Shown here piece after piece: positions 54,782-63,323 of a stretch of 64,000 nucleotides of DNA. The notes beneath the pieces were generated by a model. It was not told the DNA's origin and did no database searches. It saw only the letters and a list, made by a program, of their open reading frames with translations. Made by a program: the position numbers and the translations under genes. Origin of the DNA: Alphaproteobacteria bacterium HT1-32 (GTDB lineage Bacteria > Pseudomonadota > Alphaproteobacteria > Rhodospirillales > HT1-32); NCBI GenBank assembly GCA_009649675.1, contig WJPL01000002.1, forward strand, positions 1 to 64,000, given 5' to 3'. Numbering within the stretch: position 1 is the first letter of the stretch; the number at the start of each line of letters is the position of its first letter.

Positions 54782-57376
54782 GTGGTCATGGCAAACCGTA
54801 GATTTAGTTTGGCAGCCTGTACTGGCCTGATCGTCGTGGTTGTAATCGGCGTGACCGTGCTTGTTGCGCCCCATTTCATGTTTCCCCCTGATGCCATCGC
54901 AGTGTTCTGGCCGACCAACGGGATTGTCCTCGGCTTGTTGCTGGTTATGCCGGCTGAAATACGTGTCCGGGCTGCCTTTGCCCTGCCGCCTGCCTATGTT
55001 GTTGCGGAACTGCTTATCGGGCATCCGGTCGAAACGCTGGTCGGCTTCACGATTGCCAACAGTGCCGAGATACTTCTGGCACTCTGGCTGTTCGGCAGGT
55101 TTGGCATAATCGATAACCCGCTGTCATGCCTGCGCAATCTGATGCTTGTTCTGATCACGGTGAGCCTGTGTTCAGCTCTCGGGGGATTGCTCGGGGCTCT
55201 GACGGCTGCCACCCTCAGCGAATTTCAGTCTGTCATCCTCTATCGCTGGGGCATTGCCGACCTTGTTGGTCATCTGATGTTTCTGCCTGTTATTCTCGGG
55301 CTGAAGAACTGGCGGCATGGCTTTGCAGAGCTTTCAGCACGTAAGGCTGCCGAAGTGATCGCCATATTTGCGATTCTTCTGGCCCTGTCGATTGGCTTGT
55401 ACGGTGGTTTTCACGGTGGTGTCTCCGAGGGGACAACAGGGCTGTTGTTCCTGCCGGTGCCGATTTTGCTGTGGGCAGCGGTCAGATTCGGTCCGACCGG
55501 TGCAGCATCGGGCATGCTTGTGGTTGCTATGAGCGCCATGGTCTTTGCTGTGCAGGGGAGCGGACCCTTTGCAGACCAGTCACCGGTCGACAGTGTCGGA
55601 TCGCTTCAGGCCTTCTTCATCGCATTGTTTCTGGCAACTCTGACCATTGCTGTTCTGACCCGGGAACGTGATGCGGCGATTGCCGGACTTCAGGGCTCTC
55701 ACGACCTGCTGGAACAGCGGGTTGTCGACGGTACCCGTGAACTGGAAACCAGCGATGGCCGGTTCCGGACGCTGGTTCAGCATGCGCCGGTCTGTATTCA
55801 CGAAATTGAAATCGACGGTACGATCTCGTCAATGAATCCGGCTGGCCTCAGGATGCTCGGGCTGACGGCTCAAAGTGAAATCCGGGGAAGGAAATATCTG
55901 TCCACGGTGTCAGCTAAAGACCGCGACCGGATTTCCGGTCTGCTTGACGATGCCGTACAGGGAAATGCCTCCGAATTCGAATTCGTTGCCGACGACGGCC
56001 GGGATCAGCAGTATTTTACCAGTTGCTTTGTCCCGATCTTTGACGCCGGCGGGAATGTGGATTCCGTTATGGGGATTACTCAGAACATCACGGAACGACG
56101 ACTTAACGCCCGCCTGCTGGAGATCAGTGGCGACGTTCTCGGTTTGCTGGCGGCAGGTGCCAGTCTGGAAGTTGTGATGACAGCATTGATTGAGGGCTCC
56201 GAGGCAATGGTCCCGGGAGCTATCGGCTCTGTACAACTGCTGAATGACGATGGCCGGACATTGCGGCATGTGGCGGCGCCGCGAATGCCCGCAGGCTATG
56301 GCAAGATTATAAATTCGATTGATATTAATGACCGGGAAGGTTCGTGTGGACTGGCTGCACTGACTGGTGAGATTGTGATTGTTCCGGACATCAGAAACGA
56401 TCCGCACTGGGTGTGCTATCGGGATGTCATGGCAGAATATGGCCTGGTCTCAAGCTGGTCATTTCCGATCAAGAATGCGGCCGGAAAGGTGCTGGGAACC
56501 TTCGCATTCTATTCGGGGGAGGTCAGCACCCCGACAGAGAAGCATCTGAAGATTGTCGAAGGCAGTACAAGGCAGGCAGCCATTGCCATCGAACGTACGA
56601 TGCAGGACCGGGATATCCGGCGCGCCAAGGAGACAGCAGAACAGGCGAACGAGGCCAAAAGCGCCTTTCTTGCCAATATGAGCCACGATCTCCGTACGCC
56701 GCTCAATTCGATTATCGGTTTCGCCGATATGATGCGCTCACATTGTTTTGGCCCGATGGGGCATGAAAAATATGAAGAATACACATCTTTCATTGCGCAT
56801 AGTGGCGGGCGCTTGCTGAATATGGTCAATGACATTCTCGATCTGTCACGGATCGAGAGCGGGGAATATCCGCTTGCCGACGACGTCATTGATATCGAGG
56901 AGGCGGTCCGTTCATCCTGGCGTCGCTGTGCCATCGAACCATCACAGAGAGCGGAATCCCGCTTTCGTATTGATAACAGGAACGCAGATTGTGCCCTGCT
57001 CGGGGATGAGCGTGCCGTCTCGCAGATACTGGATAATCTGCTGTCAAATGCGATCAAATATTCAGATCCGGAGGACAGCATCACCGTCGGCTGGAAACGG
57101 CTGCCGGACGGGCGTGGCCGGCTGTCGGTAGAAGACACTGGCTACGGTATCTCTGCCGAACGCCTTGAGGCGGTGACCCTGCCTTTTACGCGCGGCATGA
57201 AGCTGGATGAACCGAATGCCTATATTGCCCGCGTTGGTGAAGGCGTCGGCCTCGGCCTTCACATCGTCAAACGCCTGGCTGAACTTCACGGTGCCGAACT
57301 GGCCCTGACCAGCGCCGAGGGTGCCGGCACCATTATCATTCTCGACTTCCCTGCAGAGCGGGTGGTTGAGGGATAA
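54782..57376 (+). CDS. MASE1-PAS-GAF sensor histidine kinase
   Basis: 864 residues counted from GTG 54782; ATG 54788 is an equally likely start. The first 290 residues are an integral-membrane MASE1 sensor with about eight helices (FPPDAIAVFWPTNGIVLGLLL). A PAS domain follows (about 330-450, FRTLVQHAPVCIHEIEIDG), then a GAF domain (about 460-600). HisKA has FLANMSHDLRTPLNSIIGF (His635). The HATPase_c domain has DNLLSNAIKYS, VEDTGYGIS and GEGVGLGLHIVKRL. No receiver or response-regulator gene is adjacent, so it is an orphan kinase. The stimulus is unknown. Confidence 0.93.
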   Translation: MVMANRRFSLAACTGLIVVVVIGVTVLVAPHFMFPPDAIAVFWPTNGIVLGLLLVMPAEIRVRAAFALPPAYVVAELLIGHPVETLVGFTIANSAEILLALWLFGRFGIIDNPLSCLRNLMLVLITVSLCSALGGLLGALTAATLSEFQSVILYRWGIADLVGHLMFLPVILGLKNWRHGFAELSARKAAEVIAIFAILLALSIGLYGGFHGGVSEGTTGLLFLPVPILLWAAVRFGPTGAASGMLVVAMSAMVFAVQGSGPFADQSPVDSVGSLQAFFIALFLATLTIAVLTRERDAAIAGLQGSHDLLEQRVVDGTRELETSDGRFRTLVQHAPVCIHEIEIDGTISSMNPAGLRMLGLTAQSEIRGRKYLSTVSAKDRDRISGLLDDAVQGNASEFEFVADDGRDQQYFTSCFVPIFDAGGNVDSVMGITQNITERRLNARLLEISGDVLGLLAAGASLEVVMTALIEGSEAMVPGAIGSVQLLNDDGRTLRHVAAPRMPAGYGKIINSIDINDREGSCGLAALTGEIVIVPDIRNDPHWVCYRDVMAEYGLVSSWSFPIKNAAGKVLGTFAFYSGEVSTPTEKHLKIVEGSTRQAAIAIERTMQDRDIRRAKETAEQANEAKSAFLANMSHDLRTPLNSIIGFADMMRSHCFGPMGHEKYEEYTSFIAHSGGRLLNMVNDILDLSRIESGEYPLADDVIDIEEAVRSSWRRCAIEPSQRAESRFRIDNRNADCALLGDERAVSQILDNLLSNAIKYSDPEDSITVGWKRLPDGRGRLSVEDTGYGISAERLEAVTLPFTRGMKLDEPNAYIARVGEGVGLGLHIVKRLAELHGAELALTSAEGAGTIIILDFPAERVVEG

Positions 57377-57401
57377 GTTGCTTCAGAGTCCCTGAATTGC
57401 T

Positions 57402-58193
57402 TCATTCTTCCCGAAACATTGGCTCCCGCTTTTCTGCGAAGGCGGTCTGTCCCTCCACCCGATCCTCACTTGCATCACATAGCCTGACCAGTTCGGCACA
57501 TCGTTCGAGATCAGGTTCAGCCTTTGCGGCCTCTGCAATCGTGACCTTCAGCGCCCCGACAGTCAGAGGGGCATTTGCGGCAATCTTTGTGGCGAGGGCG
57601 ATGATTTCCTCATCCAGCCGGTCGTCAGGGACGGCGCGGCTGATCAGGCCCCAGCGTTCAGCGGTTTCAGCCGGGAATTTGTCGGCGGTGTAAAGCAGCT
57701 CCCGGGCATGTTTCGGGCTGATATTCTCCAGCAGCAGTTCCACGTCCTCAAGCTTGTAGCCGATCCCGAGACGGGCCGGGGTAACGGCGAAGCTGGCGCT
57801 GGCGGCTGCGATCTGGAGGTCGCATAGCAGGGCCAGTTCCATGCCGCCACCAACACAATAGCCGGTGACCCGGGCGATGGTCGGGCGGGGAAAGTTTTTC
57901 AGCAGGGAGTAGGTGCGGGTGGTGACGGCATCATAGGTAACGCGCTGCTCTGCGGTCGCCCGGATGCTTGCATATTCCTTGATATCGTTCCCGGCACAGA
58001 AGCTTTTGTCGCCGGCACCCGCCAGAATAATGACCCGGATGCTGTCGTTGGATTGCCACTCTTCGAGCAGATCACCAAGATGCCGCCACATGCCGAGTGT
58101 CATGGCGTTCCGCTTTGCCGGGCGGTTGATGATGATACGGCCAATGGTGCCGTCGGTTTCAGCGAGAATTTCAGGCTGGTCTGTGCTGGTCAT
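57402..58193 (-). CDS. Enoyl-CoA hydratase/isomerase family protein
   Basis: 263 residues with the crotonase fold: IIINRPAKRNAMTLGMWRHL, FCAGNDIKEYASI (first oxyanion-hole strand), ARVTGYCVGGGMELALLCDL (second oxyanion hole and active-site Glu). VTPARLGIGYKLEDVELLLE and SRAVPDDRLDEEI follow. One catalytic Glu is replaced by Gly/Tyr context (LGIGYK), so isomerase or other crotonase chemistry is possible. It is the last gene of the TRAP operon, 58 bases after the amidase. Confidence 0.9.
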   Translation of the reverse strand: MTSTDQPEILAETDGTIGRIIINRPAKRNAMTLGMWRHLGDLLEEWQSNDSIRVIILAGAGDKSFCAGNDIKEYASIRATAEQRVTYDAVTTRTYSLLKNFPRPTIARVTGYCVGGGMELALLCDLQIAAASASFAVTPARLGIGYKLEDVELLLENISPKHARELLYTADKFPAETAERWGLISRAVPDDRLDEEIIALATKIAANAPLTVGALKVTIAEAAKAEPDLERCAELVRLCDASEDRVEGQTAFAEKREPMFREE

Positions 58194-58251
58194 GTCGAGG
58201 CCTTCCGCCGGGTCCGGTCAGATACCGGACAGTGATGGTGTGGCCGGCATT

Positions 58252-59580
58252 TTACCCTGCCGCCACCTGCGCGGCCAGTTGCTGTGCTGTGCGGAGCAGA
58301 CGGGCATCGTCGCCGCGTTCGCCGACCAGCTGAACCCCCAGCGGCATCCCGGCTTCCCCCTGCATCAGCGGCAGGGTAATGGCCGGTGTGCCAAGCAGGG
58401 ACCAGGTGGAACAGAAGATCGGATCACCGGTTGCATCCAGCCCGACCGGGGCTTCACCGGGGGTCGAGAGGGTCAGGATGGCGTCGTAATCTTCAAAGAT
58501 GCGGGCCAGCCAGGCATTCATCGGCTCAATCCGGCTGGCTGCTTTGTTGTAATCAAGCGCGGTGACTGCGCGCCCTTCCTCGACCATGCCGGTCAGGATG
58601 GCGCTGATCTGGTCGGCACCATTGTTGAAATAGCGATCCAGTGCAAAAGCCAGATCCGGATACATGATGGTGCGGAGGTAATCAGCTGCCCGGTCAAACT
58701 CTTCATGCAGGACTTCCTCGACACAGTTTGCGCCGAGAAATTCTGCCAGTTCGGTGAAGGCTTCCTGTGTTGCCGACTCCGCCCGGTCCCAGAACGGCGT
58801 GCGGAGGAAGGCATATCGGGGAGGTGCCGGTGGTTCCGACAGGGTTGCCTTCTGCAATTGCGGTGCGGCTTTCGGTCTGGTGTCCGGGTCTTCCCGGTCA
58901 TGGCCGAACAGCACGTCGCCAAGCAGGGCCGCATCTTCGACGGTGCGGGCGAAGGCGCCGACATGGTCGAGCTTTTGCGACAGGGGCAGTACACCGGCGC
59001 GGGAAATCTGCCCGTGGGTCGGTTTGAAGCCGACGACGCCGCAGAATGAAGCGGGACGGATCACCGATCCGTTGGTCTGTGACCCGATGGCCAGAGGCAC
59101 CATACCGGCGGCAACCGCGGCAGCTGATCCGCTGGAGGATCCGCCGGGGGTGCGGGTGGCATCATGTGGATTGGTGGTTTTGCCGGGGGAATAGACGGCA
59201 AATTCCGTGGTGACGGTCTTGCCCATGATAATGGCGCCGGCAGCTTTCAGCCGGGCGACGACGGTCGCATCGCGGAATGGCCGGTGTCCGGCTTTCAGCA
59301 CTGTGCCATATTCGGTCGGCAGGTCATCGGTATCGATGATGTCCTTGATGCCAACCGGCACGCCATGCAGCGGGCCGAGTGCGGCACCGGAAGCCCGGAC
59401 CGCATCCAGCTTTTCAGCCTGCCGACGGGCAAAAACCGGGTCCAGATGTGCCCAGGCACCGACTGTTCCTTCCCTTGCTTCGATACGGGTCAGACAGTCA
59501 TTGACGGCGTCGGTTGCGGTGGTTTCCCCGGCCGCTATTTTCTGCGCCAGTTGGGCAGCCGTCAGGTCAGCAAGGCTCAT
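58252..59580 (-). CDS. Amidase signature family enzyme
   Basis: 442 residues. The Ser-cisSer-Lys triad is visible: Lys79 in GVPVGIKDIID, the Gly/Ser-rich TPGGSSSGSAAAVAAG (cis-Ser about residue 149), and nucleophile Ser172 in GSQTNGSVIRPASF. This matches amidases that hydrolyse aliphatic or aromatic amides and ureido acids; it is not GatA, since no gatB or gatC is nearby. GGAGAG lies ahead of the start. Position in the TRAP operon suggests it acts on the imported compound or a product of it. Confidence 0.92.
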   Translation of the reverse strand: MSLADLTAAQLAQKIAAGETTATDAVNDCLTRIEAREGTVGAWAHLDPVFARRQAEKLDAVRASGAALGPLHGVPVGIKDIIDTDDLPTEYGTVLKAGHRPFRDATVVARLKAAGAIIMGKTVTTEFAVYSPGKTTNPHDATRTPGGSSSGSAAAVAAGMVPLAIGSQTNGSVIRPASFCGVVGFKPTHGQISRAGVLPLSQKLDHVGAFARTVEDAALLGDVLFGHDREDPDTRPKAAPQLQKATLSEPPAPPRYAFLRTPFWDRAESATQEAFTELAEFLGANCVEEVLHEEFDRAADYLRTIMYPDLAFALDRYFNNGADQISAILTGMVEEGRAVTALDYNKAASRIEPMNAWLARIFEDYDAILTLSTPGEAPVGLDATGDPIFCSTWSLLGTPAITLPLMQGEAGMPLGVQLVGERGDDARLLRTAQQLAAQVAAG

Positions 59581-59623
59581 TCAGTCTCTCCGGTCAATCC
59601 ATCAGCAAGGTCGGGGTCGGCAG

Positions 59624-59806
59624 TTACTTGCGAAATATCGAGCGCCAGTAATCGTAGATCACCAGCGCCAGGATTGGCAGGATGATACACCAGAACGGCA
59701 AACCACCCCAGAAACCGGCAAAACCGGTCGAGATGCTCCAGGCCAGTCCGATAACGAACACCGAGACCATCAGGACACCAATGAGACCACCAATTTTTTC
59801 AGCCAT
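59624..59806 (-). CDS. 60-residue two-helix membrane protein of the TRAP operon
   Basis: Two hydrophobic helices (about residues 6-28 and 36-53) with a Lys/Arg-rich end (YDYWRSIFRK). AAGGAG sits seven bases before ATG, a very good ribosome site. It lies 33 bases after dctM and 43 bases before the amidase, in the same direction. The composition is normal for a real membrane peptide, and comparable small ORFs are seen next to TRAP genes. No function known. Confidence 0.75.
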   Translation of the reverse strand: MAEKIGGLIGVLMVSVFVIGLAWSISTGFAGFWGGLPFWCIILPILALVIYDYWRSIFRK

Positions 59807-59839
59807 CAGTTTTCTCCTTCATTCCGCCCAGAGTACAGA

Positions 59840-61207
59840 TCATGGCACATAGGGGCCAAACAGAACGTCTGGCAGCCACAGGGCCAGTTGCGGGAACTGG
59901 TACATCATGACCATGCAGAAAATCACGATCCCGAGATAAGGCATCAGTCCTTTGAATATCTGCACAAGTTCGATCGCTTTGCCCAGAACCCCCTTAAGAT
60001 AATAGGCCGACATCGCCATGGGCGGGGTCAGGAACGAGGTTTGCAGGTTCAGGGCAACCAGCATGGCAAAGAAGTAGGGATTAACCCCGAAGGTGTCGAG
60101 CATCGGCAGGAAGATCGGCACAAAGATGATCAGAATTTCCGACCATTCCAGCGGCCAGCCGAGAATGAAGATGATGAGCTGGACCAGCACGAGAAACTGC
60201 CAGGGAGCCAGATCGAAACCAAGGATGAAATGCTCAATGATCTCATGTCCGCCAAGATAGGAGAAGACGGAGGCAAAGGTCCATGAGCCGACAAACAGCC
60301 AGCAGACCATCGCTGTCGCCTTGGCGGTCAGATAGACGGATTCCTTCAGTTTGTCCCAGGTCATCGAGCGATAGATGACGGCCAGGACCATGGCACCAAG
60401 TGCGCCCATGGCGGCGGCTTCGGCAGGTGTGGCAAGGCCGCCCAGAATGGAGCCGAGCACCAGCATGATCAGCAATGTCAGGGGGACGAAGGAGACCAGC
60501 AGTTCCAGATAGACCTGGGATGCCGGGGGAACGTCCTCGCGCTTCGGTTTCGGAGCGATCGACGGATTGATCATCACCCGGATAATCACATAGACGATAT
60601 AACAGCCGGCCAGCATGAAGCCGGGAATAACGGCAGCGGCATAGAGACGCAGTGGCGACAGGTCACCGATTGCCGCATAGACGATCAGCATGATCGATGG
60701 CGGGATCAGGATGCCGAGGGTGCCGCCGGCACAGATGACGCCGGATGCAAAGCTCTTGTCATAATTGGCACTGGCCATCGCCGGAAAGGCCAGCAGGCCC
60801 ATCAGCGTAACAACCGCACCGACGATACCGCTGGCTGTCGAGAAGACGGCGCAGGTAATCAGTGCAGCAATCGCCATCGATCCGGGCAGGTTATGGGCCG
60901 CCATCTGGAGCGAATAAAACAGCCGGTTCACGATATTCGCCCGCTCGACAACATATCCCATGAACAGGAACAGCGGAATGGCAACGAGGATGTCGTTTTC
61001 CATCACCGAATAAGTGTTCTGGTTCAGCAGATAAAAGATGTTGTTGGTAAAGGCATCGGACAGGGTTTCGATGCTACCGGCCTGATAATAGGCGTAGTAG
61101 CCAAAGCCAACGCCCATCGCGAGAAGGGTAAAGGCAACCGGAAATCCCAGCATCACAAGAATGATGAACAGGGATAGCATAAACAGGGCAACTTCGGGGT
61201 TCGTCAT
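59840..61207 (-). CDS. dctM: TRAP transporter large permease (DctM)
   Basis: 455 residues with about 12 membrane helices. DctM-family features: ASGIVGAVVTLMGLLAFPAM, GVICAGGTLGILIPPSIML, GLATPAEAAAMGALGAMVLA and FVPIFLPMLDTFGVNP. It forms the Na+-coupled transport path with DctQ. It starts 46 bases after the dctQ stop. Slightly longer than the usual 425-residue form, in the manner of permeases partnering TakP-type binding proteins. Confidence 0.95.
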   Translation of the reverse strand: MTNPEVALFMLSLFIILVMLGFPVAFTLLAMGVGFGYYAYYQAGSIETLSDAFTNNIFYLLNQNTYSVMENDILVAIPLFLFMGYVVERANIVNRLFYSLQMAAHNLPGSMAIAALITCAVFSTASGIVGAVVTLMGLLAFPAMASANYDKSFASGVICAGGTLGILIPPSIMLIVYAAIGDLSPLRLYAAAVIPGFMLAGCYIVYVIIRVMINPSIAPKPKREDVPPASQVYLELLVSFVPLTLLIMLVLGSILGGLATPAEAAAMGALGAMVLAVIYRSMTWDKLKESVYLTAKATAMVCWLFVGSWTFASVFSYLGGHEIIEHFILGFDLAPWQFLVLVQLIIFILGWPLEWSEILIIFVPIFLPMLDTFGVNPYFFAMLVALNLQTSFLTPPMAMSAYYLKGVLGKAIELVQIFKGLMPYLGIVIFCMVMMYQFPQLALWLPDVLFGPYVP

Positions 61208-61253
61208 GCTCTAACGGGCTCCGTGGTGAAGTGCGGCGACCTGGCCGGCTTCG

Positions 61254-61817
61254 TTATCGACTGGACTGCTCGACCAGCAGTTCCTCGGTTTCCTTGGCGT
61301 CTTCCATTCGCTTCGGCCACTGGCCCGTCTTCACGGCAATGATGCAGCGCATGCATTCCGAAATACCCTGAAGGATCAGCAACGCCCCGGCGAGGGGGAT
61401 CAGCGTCTTGAAGAAATAGATCTGGATGCGTGCGGGGCTGTTCCAGCTGACTTCCTTGTATCGCCATGAATCAGCAGCGATCTCCCAGCCATACCAGAAC
61501 AGGGCCAGCATGCCGGGGAAGAAGAACAGAAAGTAGAGAACGAAATCGATCCTGCCCTGCCAGCGTACCGGCAGCAGGCGATAAACCACATCCGCACGCA
61601 CATGGCTGTCCTGGGCAAGGGCATAGGGGCCAGCCATCAGAAACAGCGCGCCGTACATCTGGACCATCATGTCGAAGGCCCAGACAGTCGGGGCGTTCAG
61701 CACATAACGGACAAACACCTCATAGGCGACGGACAGGGTCAGAATGAGGATACACCAGCCGAAAGCACGGCCGATCCAGATATTCAGGCTTTCGGTTGCA
61801 TGAATGAACCGTGTCAT
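61254..61817 (-). CDS. dctQ: TRAP transporter small permease (DctQ)
   Basis: About 187 residues with four predicted helices. Typical motifs: LNIWIGRAFGWCILILTLSVAYEVFVRYVL (broken here into two helices), WAFDMMVQMYGALFLMAGPYAL and HVRADVVYRLLPVRWQ. I place the start at 61817 (MTRFIHATES) after GGGGGAG; an ATG at 61880 lies inside the upstream hairpin and is unlikely. Partner of DctM. Confidence 0.93.
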   Translation of the reverse strand: MTRFIHATESLNIWIGRAFGWCILILTLSVAYEVFVRYVLNAPTVWAFDMMVQMYGALFLMAGPYALAQDSHVRADVVYRLLPVRWQGRIDFVLYFLFFFPGMLALFWYGWEIAADSWRYKEVSWNSPARIQIYFFKTLIPLAGALLILQGISECMRCIIAVKTGQWPKRMEDAKETEELLVEQSSR

Positions 61818-61866
61818 TGGGTTCGCTCCCCCGCGAAATATGAATGACAGTGTCGTTATGCCTATT

Positions 61867-61895
61867 GGAGGGGCAGCCATGATGACTGCCCCTCC
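61867..61895 (-). promoter_or_regulatory. Intercistronic hairpin between dctP and dctQ
   Basis: GGAGGGGCAG (61867-61876) pairs perfectly over 10 bp with CTGCCCCTCC (61886-61895) around a nine-base loop. It follows the dctP stop by about 45 bases and has no T-run on the minus strand. It probably stabilises dctP mRNA or attenuates read-through into the permease genes. Confidence 0.75.
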
Positions 61896-61917
61896 GGAGC
61901 TCTGGTTCTCAGTTGCT

Positions 61918-61933
61918 ACCTGCAGGAGCAGGT
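61918..61933 (-). other. Small inverted repeat right after dctP
   Basis: ACCTGC and GCAGGT form a perfect 6-bp stem with an AGGA loop, seven bases after the dctP stop codon. Together with the larger hairpin 22 bases further on it forms a double structure between binding-protein and permease genes. Confidence 0.5.
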
Positions 61934-61940
61934 ATCAGCT

Positions 61941-63053
61941 TCAACCGAAGTAATGCTTATAGGCCAGGCCGTAATCCGGCTGGTTCTTCAGCAGATAGCC
62001 CATGACTTTCTTGGCGTAGACTTTCTGGGAGTCGACAACCTTGGCGAAGAAGGGATCTTCCTTCGCAATGCGATCAACAACCACATCCCATGCCTTGAGC
62101 TGTTCGGCCATCACCGAATCCGGGGTACGGAAGACCTGCACGCCGCTCTTTTCCTGCAGGGTGACAAGGTCATCTGCATAGCGGGTCGTGTTGTGCCAGT
62201 AGAAGTTCGAGCTTTCTGCTTCCGAAGCATATTTCAGGATTGCCTGATGTTCTGCCGGAAGTGCATTGAACTTCTTCTTGTTGAAGGTGACTTCGAAGGT
62301 TTCCTGCGACTGGTGATAACTCGCGAGGTGATAGAACTTCGAGACATCCTGCATACCGAAGTCACGGTCAGATGTCGGGTTGTTGAATTCGGCTGCATCG
62401 ATCAGGCCGGACTTCATGGCAGGCTGAATTTCGCCGCCCGGAAGCTGCACGACCGACATGCCCATTTCCAGAAGCACGTCTGCGGCAAGACCAACAGTAC
62501 GATACTTCAGGCCCTTCATCTGAGAGGCGTCCTTGATTTCTTCCTTGAACCAGCCAAGCGGCTGAGCCGGCATCGGGCTGTTGAAGAAGGAAACCAGGTT
62601 CAGGCCAAGGGAACCCATCAGTTCGTCGAACAGTTCCTGTCCGCCGCCATAATGAATCCAGCCCAGCAGTTCCTGAGCGGACCAGCCGAAGCAGGGGCCG
62701 GTACCGAACAGCGAGGCAGCCTTTGACTTGGAATACCAGTATGCCGTCACATAATGCGCCGCATCGAGCACGCCGCGATGAACAGCATCCTGCATCTGGC
62801 TGGTCTTGACGACCGAATCCACGGCAAGCAGGTCGATCCGCAGATCCTTGCCGGCCATCGCGTGAACGCGATCAACATAGCTTTTTGCATTTTCGAGGAA
62901 GATGCCGCCACCCCAGGCAGCCTGCATTTTAAGAACGGTCGGAGCCGCAGTCGCAATATTTGGTGCTGCAACGGTTGCTGCCGCTGCACCGGCGGCAAGT
63001 GCGCCACCCCTGAGGAATTTACGCCGACCTACATTTTCATTTTTATCAGCCAT
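61941..63053 (-). CDS. dctP: TRAP transporter substrate-binding protein (DctP, TakP-like)
   Basis: 370 residues with a twin-arginine signal (GRRKFLRGGALAAGAAAATVA). The mature part matches the TakP-type DctP subgroup: AVHRGVLDAAHYVTAYWYSK, GPCFGWSAQELLGWIHYGGG, NSPMPAQPLGWFKEEIKDA, KYRTVGLAADVLLEMGMSV and AAEFNNPTSDRDFGM. That subgroup binds 2-oxoacids or related carboxylates, but the ligand here is not fixed by sequence. First gene of a six-gene operon; its promoter should lie in 63054-63323. Confidence 0.94.
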   Translation of the reverse strand: MADKNENVGRRKFLRGGALAAGAAAATVAAPNIATAAPTVLKMQAAWGGGIFLENAKSYVDRVHAMAGKDLRIDLLAVDSVVKTSQMQDAVHRGVLDAAHYVTAYWYSKSKAASLFGTGPCFGWSAQELLGWIHYGGGQELFDELMGSLGLNLVSFFNSPMPAQPLGWFKEEIKDASQMKGLKYRTVGLAADVLLEMGMSVVQLPGGEIQPAMKSGLIDAAEFNNPTSDRDFGMQDVSKFYHLASYHQSQETFEVTFNKKKFNALPAEHQAILKYASEAESSNFYWHNTTRYADDLVTLQEKSGVQVFRTPDSVMAEQLKAWDVVVDRIAKEDPFFAKVVDSQKVYAKKVMGYLLKNQPDYGLAYKHYFG

Positions 63054-63323
63054 GACATTTCTCTCCCATGATCATGTCGTTTGTTATGAAACCGGTATGC
63101 CGACCGTTATTTTTTTAATCTGTATCGGCACCGAACAGCTGTTGAAGCTCCCCAAAGGTTTCATATTGATCTGAGGGCACAAACCCTCACGATAGAACAA
63201 GATCATTCGATAGCCTTTGACGATGCGCAAGCGCCGTCATCGTTTCTCAGCAAAAGAATCTGCCCTTATTCCGTCAGATGGAACCGGTGATACCCTAATA
63301 AACGTAGACGGGTCCGCTGAATA

